Shown: positions 19,211 to 29,812 of the stretch, in pieces | Position numbering within the stretch: the stretch's first letter is position 1 | Layout: every line of letters begins with the position of its first letter | Source of the DNA: Suillus spraguei | Taxonomy: Eukaryota > Basidiomycota > Agaricomycetes > Boletales > Suillaceae | Assembly (NCBI GenBank): GCA_016800925.1 | Contig: JABCPU010000051.1 | Location: 124,001 to 188,000, forward strand | DNA: 64,000 bases | Direction of reading: 5' to 3' | Made by a program: the position numbers and the translations under genes | The notes under the pieces: generated by a model | Database searches by the model: none | What the model saw: only the letters and a program-made list of their open reading frames with translations | What the model was told of the DNA's origin: nothing

Positions 19211-20059
19211 ATGACTACTATGGCTACCACCAAAGATTTTGAATATAAAATTGGTCTCCCAACCGCTTTTGACGGAGATCGCGACAATTCCCTGGAATTC
19301 ATCCTATCATGCAACCTATACTTTGACATCAATGAAAAGTTCTATACTACCGACAAACAAAAGATCATTTTTATTATGTCCTTCATGATGGAGAAGAATG
19401 CCAAATCTTGGAAAGAGCAATTTCTCGTTCACACCCAATCAGTTGACACTTCTGGACAGAAAGTTGGTTATGGGACAATAAAAGATTTCATGAAAAGTTT
19501 CAACGAAGCTTTCAAACCAGTAGATTCTGTAGGAACTGCATTAACAAAGCTCAGGGACCTCAAACAAGGAAGTGGCGATCTCCAAACCTATATCGCTGAC
19601 TTTGAGGCACTTGCAGCTAAAGCTCATATCACCGACAATGCAACAAAGATCCAGTTCTTCCAAGACGGTCTTAACCTAGGTATCTTAACCAAACTCTTCG
19701 CACCAGGCGACGTCCCAGATGTATTCCGCAACATTGTATTGCAATGTGTCTCCATCGACAACTCCCACCAATGCCTTCTGGCATTGCGAGCACACCACGC
19801 TCCACAGAAGAAAAAGAACTATGGAAATGCGCATTACACACCCAGTCGCAATTCAAACGCAATGGTCATAGATCGAATCCCCGATATGGAAAGATCCGAG
19901 TGCATGAAAAAAGGACAATGCTTCGGATGCAAGAAGACAGGACATCGTATTGGTAACTGTCCTGAAAGGAAGAAGAAGACTTCACTCTGTCAAACGGAAC
20001 TCAAAGAAATTCAAGATGAAGAAGACGAAACTGTGAGATGAATTGTAAAGGATTTTTAA
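19211..20059 (+). pseudogene. gypsy-3 unit 1 Gag
   Basis: From ATG at 19211 the frame is open for 276 residues: KDFEYKIGLPTAFDGDRDNS (capsid-like start), LKQGSGDLQTYIADFEALAA, and a canonical zinc knuckle CFGCKKTGHRIGNC (CX2CX4HX4C) near residue 238. A TGA at 20039-20041 replaces the CGT (Arg) of unit 2, and the ancestral stop is TAA at 20057-20059 within GGATTTTTAA, the conserved gag-pol junction. Almost intact but truncated by 6 codons. Confidence 0.85.
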
Positions 20060-23000
20060 CTTGGAGAAACAAAGATTCGATGTATGTTTCTCCCAATGTA
20101 TTACTAAGACTTGTACGTGCTGTAGGTGAAAGAAAAGAACTTCATATCCCTATCACCCTTCACTCGCACACTTGCTTAAAATCCATCAACACTACCGCCA
20201 TTATCAACTCTGGCGCAGCAGGAACATTCATTTCCGAGGAGTTTGTGAAACTCCATCAAATCACATGACAAAAACTTAAAACACCATTTTGAGTTACTAC
20301 AGCGGATGGAACTCTTATCAAAGGAGGGCCAATCACACATTACTGTCTCCTAGTGGTAAAAATTGATGAACAAACTATGTATGGAAAGTTCAATATCACT
20401 AAACTTGGACGAAGAGATCAAATCCTTCTGGGAATTCCGTGGTTACGTGCCATGAACCCAAGTATAGATTGGACCGCCGAAACACTTGCCCTCCCACAAA
20501 CAATGAACTCTAACGAGATTGAACAAGACTTGGATACAGATCAGAAGAAGAACGGGCTACCTCCTGCTTTTCCTTGCCACACCAAGAAATGGCAAAATTT
20601 GAAACTTCCAAAACTTGTCGTCGCTCCTTCCATTAACATCCCTGATGAACTCATAATCAACAACTCTTCTCCATGAGTAAAAATACCACAGCGCCCCCCA
20701 TCGCCCATTCCTCGTGTAGAAAAACAAAAGAACAAGTCAGAACCAGAATCTTGACCACCCCCATCGCAGCCCATCGAACAATGACCAGCTGAGGAGCAAC
20801 GACAAGGGAAGTGGAAACCAGATGATGATCTTGGAGGATGAGCTCATAATATCCCAAAGTTAACTAAGTACTTCGTACCGTCCAAGTTGTTCACCCCTTC
20901 CACCAAAGAAATTCCTGATCAGGATGAACCCATGATGTCCACAATACCTACCAAAGAAGATGAACAATTCAACACGATGCAGGATGTTTGGCATGCACCG
21001 GAAGTACGCGAAATTTCTTCTTACGAGCTCGGAGATGGAGAGTTCCTTGTGGAGTATGACACCGATGGCATTAGCATGAGAATCGTTGAAGAAGTATCCA
21101 TGGATACACCCCTCACATGTGATGGAACTTCTCAACTCGAACAACTCCCTAACTATTCCACAATCTCCCTTTCCCCCTGAAATACAGTAATAAAGCTCAG
21201 GAATTCGCCATGGATGAGAAGGAAAAGAAAAAGAAAACCTTCGAGGAACTGGTCCCGGAATACTTACACAACTTCGTGGATGTCTTTGCTAAAGATGGTC
21301 TGAACAAACTACCTCCTGAACGCCCTGGTATCGATCATCGTATTGATACCAAACCCGGTTTCATCCCTCGTATGTCTAAGGTTTATCTGTTGTCAGAAAA
21401 AGAACACGCTTCCGTCAAAACGTTTATCGATGAAGATGTTGCGAAAGGCTTCATCTCAGAATCGAAGTCACCTCAAGCTAGTGGCTTCTTCTTTGTAGGA
21501 AAGAAGAGTGGAGAATTGCGTCCCTGTCAAGACTATCACTACATCAATGATTGGACAGTCAAGAATGCTTACCCGCTTCCACTTCCCATTTCTCTTGTCG
21601 CACGCCTTCACAATGCACAATTCTTTATGAAAATGGATATTCAGTCTGGTTACAACAATATTCGCATCCATCCTGAAGATCGCTGGAAAGCAGCATTTAC
21701 TACGGAATTCAGCCTCTTTGAACCGAACGTCATGTTCTTCAGCCTTTGCAACTCCCCGGCAACCTTCCAAGCATATATGAATCGTACCTTCCAGCAAGAA
21801 ATCAATGAAGGATGGATGGTTATTTACATGGACGATATCCTGATTTTCTCCATGACAATGGCAGAACACCGTGAACGGACCAGATGAGTTTTGATGAAAA
21901 TATGAAATGAACAACTATTCTTGAAACCGGAAAAATGTACCTTCAATGCAGAAGAAGTGGAATACCTTGGAATGATAATCTGCCCCAGATAAGTTGCTAT
22001 GGACACCGCCAAAACCAAGGGAATCGCCGAATGGCCAATTCCGAAATCAGTAAGAGATGTTCGGTCATTCCTCGGCTTCTGCAACTTCTACCGCACATTC
22101 ATTTCCCACTACTCTGATATTGCACGACCCCTCATCGATCTAACAAAGAAGGATACTCCCTTCCTTTGGACGACCCAATGTCAGGATACCTTCCAAGATT
22201 TAAAAGAACACTTTATCAAACAGCCGGTACTTCGCAATCCAGATCCATCTTAGCAATTTGTGGTCGCAACCGATGCTTCTCTTGTAGCAACTGGAGGTGT
22301 CTTATTGCAAACTGATGAAAATGGCATTTATCACCCATGTGCCTACTTGTCCCAGTCATTAAACCCAGCAGAGTGCAACTATCAAATTTTTGATCAGGAG
22401 TTACTTGCAGTTATCCCCACATTGAACGAATGGCATTACTATCTCGAAGAGAGCACCCATACTGTCCTCATCTTCACTGATCACAAAAACCTTCTGTACT
22501 TCTGTACTGCACAGAAGTTAACTCAACAACAAGCTCGCTGGCAATTGATGCTGTCACTCTTTGACATTGAACTACATCATGTTGCAGGCACTAAACTAGC
22601 TGCTCCAGATGCTCTCTCACGTTGCCTGGATCATGATGATGGTTCTCGTGATAATGAAGATGTTGTGCTTCTCCCTGATTCCCTGTTCATCCGGCTTATC
22701 GATAATGATCTACTTGATGTATTGGCTACTTCTGATCCATTGGACGACCCTGTATTCAAAACGGCGTTGGATGCACTAGACGGTGTTTGTCTTCCTCCCA
22801 TGAAGTCGGCCTTGTCCAATTGGAAGATCAATCATGACATACTCTATTTCAAGAACCGCGCTTACATTCCTCCCATTCATCACGCTGCTATCCTCAATCG
22901 CTATCATGATCATATCACTGCTGGTCATCCTGGCCGTTTCAAGACTGAAGAACTTGTTAAATGGGAAGCTTGGTGGCCCTCTATGGGTGCCTATATCCAT

Positions 23001-24149
23001 AAATATGTCGAGGGTTACGCCCTTTGTCAGCAAATGAAGTCAGACACCCATCCGGTCCGCCCTCCCCTTGTGCCCATTCCTTCCTCCACTACCCGCCCTT
23101 TTTTGCACATCTCCGTTGATTTAATCACCGACCTCCCCATGTCAGGGGGCTTTGATAGTATCATGGTCATGGTGGACCATGGCCTTATGAAGGGGGTAAT
23201 TATTATCCCTTGCCTTGAAACCATCACTTCCGAAGGCATTGCCAAGTTATTTTTGAAGCACGTCTATCGCTGATTTGGACTCCATGACAAAGTCATCTCC
23301 AATCATGGCCCGCAGTTCCTATCTCGTTTCTCAAAGGAACTTGCTCAACTTCTCGACTATGCTATTGCCCCATCTATGGCTTACCACCCCCAGACCGATG
23401 GTCAGACTGAGCGGCTCAATCAAGAGTTAGAAATATATTTGCGTATCTACTGCCGCAACAACCCTGGAGATTGGATAGAACATCTCCCTATCGCTGAGTT
23501 CGTTCACAATCATCGAAAACACAATGCCCGAAATGCCTCACCATTCTTTCTCATGATGGGATATGAACCCTGCACCATTCCCCATTTAATCCCTGATTCT
23601 ACCATACCAGCAGCAGAAGATCGAGTTCAATCTCTGCAGAAGATCTGAGAAGAAGCCATTGCATGCCACAATATTGCTATGCAAACAATGGCAGAACGAT
23701 CCCAAGGAGATAAGTACCAACCATGGAAGATTGGAGATAAAGTTTGGCTATCTGCTGCTAATCTTAGACTCAAACTCCCATCACAAAAACTTGCACCAAA
23801 GCAATACGGACCTTTCCCGATCACTAATGTCTTATCACCTATCACATTCACGTTCAAACTCCCTCCACAATGGAAAATTCATCTCACTTTCCACGCTTCT
23901 GTGTTATCTTCCTATAGCAAAACCGACGTACATGGCCCGAACTTCCTCAAACCACCGCCTGATATCATTGAAGAAGAAGAAGAATAAGAAGTAGAAGCAA
24001 TTCTTTCCCATAAAGGAACCGGCAATCGCTGATGCTATCTTGTCTCCTGAAAAGGATATTCATCGGGAGATAACAAATGGATCCCCAAAAAGAACTTAGC
24101 AAACTCCACACGAATCCTGACTGCTTATAAGAAACAACACGCTATTTGA
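20057..24149 (+). pseudogene. gypsy-3 unit 1 Pol (PR-RT-RNase H-IN-chromodomain), many stops
   Basis: Pol lies in the -1 frame relative to gag. Visible in order: protease IINSGAAGTFISEEF (about 20200-20245), where the catalytic aspartate is replaced by asparagine (NSG instead of DSG); RT with FFVGKKSGELRPCQDY, FMKMDIQSGYNNIRI and YMDDILIF (about 21480-21850); RNase H VATDASLVATGG, FDQELLAV, FTDHKNLLYF (about 22260-22500); integrase HHCC region, SVDLITDLPMSGG, and AYHPQTDGQTERLN (about 22900-23430); C-terminal region to about 24149. At least nine in-frame stops, many being CGA to TGA, TGG to TGA or CAA to TGA relative to the other gypsy-3 copies. Dead element. Confidence 0.85.
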
Positions 24150-24178
24150 ATTCAAACTAGACCCGTAAAACATTCGAT

Positions 24179-24955
24179 ATGACTTCCTCCACAAACGCCT
24201 CTTTCCCTACCACTTACATTCATCCCGTCACTGAAGAAACTTATACCACCACTGACCACTATGCCGACCTCATCAGAAACATCGACAGAAACTCCTTCGT
24301 CGAAGCCGCCCTCCTCTGTCCTGGACATGCAACCGAGATTGAAAAGATCCTTACTGGCAAAGATGTGTTCGTCACCATCCTCCTCACCAACATCATCCGC
24401 ATAACCGCCCTCATCGAAACTCTATGCCATGACATTCAAGATGATGCTATCCATCAGTGAATCCTACACTGCCAGAAATGTATTCACTCTTACGGGCTGC
24501 TTCTCCTTCCCAATTCTTTTAAAGCTGATGTTGAGACGGCTATTCACATCGTGGCTGAGCGTTGAGCAGGCGTGGCTAGACCTCCCTCTCCACAAAGAGA
24601 TCCACTCCCAATTCCTGCTCCTCCCACTCGTGATTCGGGCACTCATTCTAATATCATTGCCCTTACTGGCTTACTCACTGCTGTTCAGGAAGCCAATAAC
24701 ACAGCTGATGCCATCATTGGAGAACTTGAAGAGGCAACGGTCGATTCCAGCAAAGCGAGAGGATTGGTAGCTCGCTTAATTGATGCCATCCACCATTATG
24801 AAACGCAACCCACACCATCCCCAATCAATACTACCACCATGCTTGATGAGGACACAGAACCTCCTCATCTGTTTACCGAATGCCGTGCCACACACGAAAA
24901 AGTGGTCGTAACTCAAGCACTACATAACGAGCTTGCTGAGATTATTGCGCTGTAA
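24179..24955 (+). pseudogene. gypsy-3 unit 1 accessory ORF3 relic
   Basis: ATG at 24179: MTSSTNASFPTTYIHPVTEE, then RNSFVEAALLCPGHATEIEK and LTNIIRITALIETLC, a stop, then IHSYGLLLLPNSFKADVETA, GVARPPSPQRDP and a helical segment to a stop at 24955. It corresponds to the longer ORF3 of the right unit (33738-35209) but has lost the zinc-knuckle end. ORF3 lies between integrase and the 3' LTR, the usual place of an env-like gene, yet has no signal peptide or membrane span. Function unknown. Confidence 0.65.
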
Positions 24956-25051
24956 AGATACAATCTAGCCTGGGCTGTAGATGAACCATGGCCTAAACTA
25001 GTATGTGAGTCTTGCGCTCTACCTAGTCTGCTTCACTTGCGAAGGCAAGAA

Positions 25052-25525
25052 TGTTACAATCGTACATGCCCCTATTCATTTTCCCTTTGTTCCTTTACTT
25101 GTATATCATGTCACATGACTCCGACTTATATGCTCAACGCATCTGTACAATACATGCCTTCCTTATTAGGATATGCAGTTACGTTCTCACAGTTACTTGG
25201 TCTGTGCGCACATATTGGCCTATTTAAGCACAGTGTACTTGTAGTAGATTCCCTACTTTAATCTTACTGGGTTTTACCTGGAATCTCCTTCGCTTAGGTC
25301 CCCAACCTAAGTCGTCTTGAATTGTCTCTAAGTCTAAGCACTCCTTAGTCTTAGTCTCTATTCTCACAGAACCTCTTAGACTTGTCTTTGAGGCCGAACC
25401 CTTGATCGTACTCGGAACGTGTTCCTTGTACTTTCACCTTGTCCTCTTTTGGACATTGTATGAACTCCCAGCAGACCGGCTGTGTCTTTTCACTGTCGCT
25501 GGTGATGCCACCCCAGTTCGTAACA
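25052..25525 (+). repeat. gypsy-3 LTR 2 (474 bp), shared by both units
   Basis: TGTTACAATCG...GTTCGTAACA. It is close to LTR 3 in subfamily (CTTAGACTTGTCTTTG block) and less like LTR 1. It serves as 3' LTR of the first unit and 5' LTR of the second. Confidence 0.9.
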
Positions 25526-25707
25526 AAAGATTAAAGTCTACCTGATCGTCGACTATCCAGTCTTCGACCCTGAACCCTGAACTAGCGTACGCGTATGCTG
25601 AGCAGATTGTCAAGAGAAGCCCTCTGACAGAAGACAAGCCCTAACGGACAGCAAGACAGCGCATGTAGGCACCGAGAAAGTATAACTCACCAGAAGAATC
25701 ATCAAAC

Positions 25708-26544
25708 ATGTCGACCAAAGAATTTGAATACAAGATCGGTCAACCAAACGGTTTTGATGGAGATTGTGATAACTCTCGTGAGTTTATCCAGTCGTGCAAC
25801 TTGCACTTTGATATCAACAAAAAGCTTTACACTACCGACAAACAGAAGATCATCTTCATAACATCCTTCATGACCAAAAAGAACGCCAAATCTTGGAAGG
25901 AACAATTCCTTGAACACGCCCAATCAACCGACACTTCTGGACAAAAAGTTGGTTATGGGACGATGGTGGATTTTATGAAGAGCTTCAAAGAAGCATTCAA
26001 ACCAGTGGATACCAAAGGAACCGCACTTACAAAACTCAGAGATCTCCGACAAGGAAGTGGAGATCTCCACACCTATGTCGCTGACTTTGAGGCACTTGCA
26101 GCCAAGGCTCAGATCACCGACAATGCAACGAAGATCCAGTTCTTCCAAGACGGCCTTAATTGGGGTATCCTTACAAAGCTTTTCGCAATGGGAGATGTCT
26201 CAGAAATATTCCGAGAAGTTGTGCTGCAATGCGTTGCTATTGACAATGCTCATCATTGTCTTCAAGCCATGAGGACGCGACATGCTCCACAACAGAAGAA
26301 GAAGAACTATGGGAATGCACAGTATATTCCGAACCGTGATTCCAATGCAATGGTTGTAGAGAGAATCTCCGATCTGGAAAGATCCGAATGCATGAAGAAG
26401 GGACAATGCTTTGGATGCAAGAAGACAGGACACCGCATTCATAATTGTCCTGACAGAAAAAAGAAGACCCCGCTCCGACAAACCGAAGTCAAAGAAGGGG
26501 AAGACGATGAAGAAACCGTAAGGCGTATTGTTGAGGATTTTTGA
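25708..26544 (+). CDS. gypsy-3 unit 2 Gag, intact ORF
   Basis: 278 residues, MSTKEFEYKIGQPNGFDGDC to RRIVEDF and TGA at 26542-26544. Capsid-like core with LRDLRQGSGDLHTYVADFEA and a zinc knuckle CFGCKKTGHRIHNC (CX2CX4HX4C) near residue 236, followed by a basic segment (DRKKKTPLR). No stop or frameshift. It ends in GGATTTTTGA; pol continues in the -1 frame from the same T-run. The element around it is broken, so any Gag made could act only in trans. Confidence 0.88.
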   Translation: MSTKEFEYKIGQPNGFDGDCDNSREFIQSCNLHFDINKKLYTTDKQKIIFITSFMTKKNAKSWKEQFLEHAQSTDTSGQKVGYGTMVDFMKSFKEAFKPVDTKGTALTKLRDLRQGSGDLHTYVADFEALAAKAQITDNATKIQFFQDGLNWGILTKLFAMGDVSEIFREVVLQCVAIDNAHHCLQAMRTRHAPQQKKKNYGNAQYIPNRDSNAMVVERISDLERSECMKKGQCFGCKKTGHRIHNCPDRKKKTPLRQTEVKEGEDDEETVRRIVEDF

Positions 26545-28325
26545 CTTGGAGAAACAAAGAATTGACGTATGTTTCTCCTAATGTATTACTAAGACTTGTA
26601 CGTGCTGTAGGTGAAAGAAAAGAACTTCGTGTCCCTATCACCCTTCACTCACGTACTCGTCTATCCATCGAAACAACCGCTGTGATCGATTCTGGTGCAG
26701 CCGGAATGTTCATCTCTGAAGAGTTTGTGAAACTCCATCAAATCACACGACGAAAACTCAAAACACCATTTCGACTTACAACGGCAGATGGAACCCTCAT
26801 AAAAGGAGGACCAATCACGCACTACTGCCTTCTGGTGGTCAAGATTGACGAATGAACCATGTATGGAAAATTCAACATCACCAAACTAGGAAGGAGAGAT
26901 CAAATCCTCCTTGGAATTCCATGGTTACGAGCAATGAACCCAACTATAGATTGGGCTGCTGAAACACTTGTCCTTCCATGGACAGAGAAATTGGACGAAA
27001 TCGAAATCGATATCGATTTAGATCGGAAGAAGAATGGATTGCCTCTGCTCCACAGTCATTATCCTAAATGGCAACATTCTCGATTTCCGAAACCTCTCGT
27101 AACCCCGCTGATTCCCAAAGACCCTGAACCCGAAGTACAAATGCCACGTACTGAGGACTCTACCCCACATGTACATCTACCGCGGCCAGTGTCACCAATT
27201 CTCCGTGCAGAAAAACGCAAGAATGAAACTGAACCCGAGCAACGGATTGGACAAGAACCTATTGAGCAACGGCCAATAGAAGAACAGAAACATGGAAAAA
27301 GAAAAGCAGAAGAAGAGATTCCTGGACGAAGTACAAATGTACCGAAATTATCCAAGTTCTTCGTTCCCCCGAAAACTCTTCAACATACTCCCCAGGCTTC
27401 AATCGAGGAAACCCCTGATGAAGAAGAACCCGTGCCCTCATTGATCCCAACAGAGGATGATGACCAATTCAACACCATGCAAGATGTCTGGCACGCACCA
27501 GAAGTGCGAGAGATTTCTTCCTATGAACTCGGAGATGGAGAATTCCTTGTTGAATATGATACCGATGGAGTCAGCATGAGGATCATAGAGGAAGTATCTA
27601 TGGACACACCTCTTACACATGATGGAACTTCTCGACTCGAACAGCTCTCCAACTATTCCACAATTCCTCTTCCCCCTCCAAAGTACAGTAACAAGGCTCA
27701 GGAATTCGCCACGGAAGAGAAGGAAAAGAAAAAGAAATCCTTCGAAGAATTGATCCCAGACTATTTGCATGACTTTGCAGACGTCTTTGCCAAAGACGGG
27801 CTGAACAAACTACCCCCTGAACGCCCTGGTATTGATCATCGGATCGATACTAAACCCGGTTTTATCCCTTGCACGTCTAAGGTTTACCCGCTATCGGAAA
27901 AAGAATGTGCTGCCGTCAAAACGTTTATCGATGAAAACATTGCGAAAGGTTTCATCTCAGAATCGAAGTCACCCCAAGCCAGTGGCTTCTTCTTTGTGGG
28001 AAAGAAGAGTGGAGAATTGCGTCCCTGTCAAGATTACCGCTACATCAATGATTGGACGGTCAAGAACGCCTATCTGCTCCCGCTTCCTATTTCCCTCGTC
28101 GCACACCTTCACAACGCACAGTTCTTTACGAAAATGGATATCCGGTCCGGCTATAACAATATTCGCATCCATCCTGATGATAGGTGGAAAGCTGCTTTTA
28201 CTACAGAATTCGGCCTTTTTGAACTGAACGTCATGTTCTTTGGCCTCTGCAATTCCCCAGCAACTTTTCAAGCATACATGAATCGCACCTTCCAACAGGA
28301 AATCAATGAAGGATGGATGGTTATT
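26541..28325 (+). pseudogene. gypsy-3 unit 2 Pol, truncated within reverse transcriptase
   Basis: The -1 frame from the gag end reads TWRNKELTYVSPNVLLRLVR, protease TAVIDSGAAGMFISEEF (DSG intact), a TGA at 26853-26855 (CGA in the third copy), TKLGRRDQILLGIPWLRAMN, a long charged linker, then RT (FFVGKKSGELRPCQDYRYIN, KMDIRSGYNNIRIHPDDRW, LCNSPATFQAYMN). It breaks off after NEGWMVI at about 28325, just before the YMDD motif. Sequence beyond is unrelated filler. Confidence 0.85.
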
Positions 28326-28780
28326 TTCAACATCTGCAGGAAGACCCACTGGGATTTTTATATGCCTTTATGAGTACATCAGCCAAGCGATCGCACGCCA
28401 TCACCAGATCAGTGTCCAGGTTCGGAGAAGGTATAACCGGTTCTCCTCCAGTCTTCTCTGCATTGAATTTTTGTTCGATATATGCCCCTGCTTCATGAGT
28501 GATGGCCAGGGCCCAAGTGCGCCAGATTTTTATGTCACAAGTGGACATGGAAGAAGTGTTCATGTTGCAAGTTGATATTGGGAAATCAGACGCTGAATGC
28601 TGGATGTCCAGACTTTGGTGTTAAAGGGGGTGGAGATAGCGAGGATCAGATAAGGGAACCTTGGATGATGTTGGCTTTCAAAGCTGTATTATCATCCATT
28701 GCTCAATGAAATACCAGATGATTGGAAGTGTGCTGGATATCTGATATTCATTTGTCCAGACCCGGGTTCGGAACTCCAGA

Positions 28781-29252
28781 ACTTGGTATGCTTCACTCAA
28801 ATTTTGGGGGTCGGAACTGGGTGTCTCGTATTGACTGAATTATGTGTCGAGACCCGGGTCTCGGAACTTGGAACTTGGTATGCTTCATCTGATTTTCAGG
28901 GGTCAGAACTGGGTGTCTTGTAGGGCAACACAAGCCTCGCACCCCGCTTTCCACATTCTACAAGATAACCTAAGCGCCATAAAGGCCATTTCAAGACATC
29001 ACTTGCTGCTCCTGGAACTTGGTATGCTTCACTCAAATTTCGGGGGTCGGAACTGGGTGTCTCTTATTGACTGAATTATGTGTCGAGACCCGTGTCTCGG
29101 AACTCGGAACTTGGTATGCTTCATCTGATTTTCGGGGGTCGGAGCTGGGTGTCTTGTAGGGCAACACAAGCCTCGCACCCCAGTTTCCACATTCTACAAG
29201 ACAACCTAAGCGTCACAAAAGGCCATGTCAAGACAGCACCTGCTGCTCCGGG
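28781..29252. repeat. Two tandem copies of a 236-bp unit
   Basis: Units 28781-29016 and 29017-29252 are nearly the same. Each contains two sub-copies of ACTTGGTATGCTTCA...GGGGGTCGGAACTGGGTGTC (at 28781 and 28873; 29017 and 29109) plus CAACACAAGCCTCGCACCCC. No coding meaning was seen. Confidence 0.85.
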
Positions 29253-29329
29253 AACTCAGTAACTGTGATTTATTACCTCCTCTGATTCAGATGATATGCA
29301 ACTCCCTCAGCTCCGTCATGTCTACCATT

Positions 29330-29760
29330 ATCATACACATGGGCCCACCCGTCTATATTTTATACCACCCTCGGCCCACCCGTCTAATATAATATACTGT
29401 ACAACACCCTCAGCCCACCCGTCTAATAAATATTTATATAACACTCTCGGCTCACCCGTCTAATACCCGTCTAATTTAATATGTGTCTGGGCCCACCCAT
29501 GTATGTGATAACAAGTACCCTTCACATACCTGTCTATTTGATACACATCTACCTTGATACACCCATCTACATGATATCCAACTACCTCGGCCCATCCGTC
29601 TACCGGATATTCATGTACATCGGCCCACTCATCTACTCTACATATTCCTTGCATGGGCCCACCCGCTGTCATCGGGAATAATATTCCTCCCGGCCCATCC
29701 GTCATCAACGAGGATATTTCTACCATGGGCCCATGGTCCGCTGGCCCATATCATACGGGA
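29330..29760. repeat. Degenerate minisatellite with core GGCCCACCCGTCTA
   Basis: About 10-12 occurrences of CGGCCCACCCGTCTA or close variants, spaced roughly 30-50 bp by AT-rich filler (TAATATAATATACTGTACAA and the like). Phasing decays rightwards. Irregular spacing makes it unlike a simple slippage array. Confidence 0.75.
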
Positions 29761-29812
29761 TATTATGCACGTCCGTTCACTCGTATAATACGGAGATAGT
29801 TCACTGTAATAT

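Larger units (their letters stand above)
28326..29812. other. 1.5-kb filler between the two halves of gypsy-3 unit 2
   Basis: Not retrotransposon sequence. It contains a 78-codon minus-strand open stretch (28327-28563; KFNAEKTGGEPV, NLDTDLVMACDRLADVLIKA) that looks protein-like but is unassigned, two copies of a 236-bp repeat (28781-29252), and a degenerate minisatellite (about 29330-29760). GGATGGA occurs at both joints (28311-28317 and 29813-29819), a possible microhomology. Confidence 0.6.

Noticed and set aside
28327..28563. 78-codon minus-strand frame in the filler (KFNAEKTGGEPV, DTDLVMACDRLADVLIKA)
   Set aside because: Protein-like composition but no family recognised and no neighbouring exon; mentioned only as part of the filler.
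28781..29252. CRISPR-like direct repeats
   Set aside because: Two long 236-bp units in a eukaryotic retrotransposon context, no short repeat-spacer pattern.
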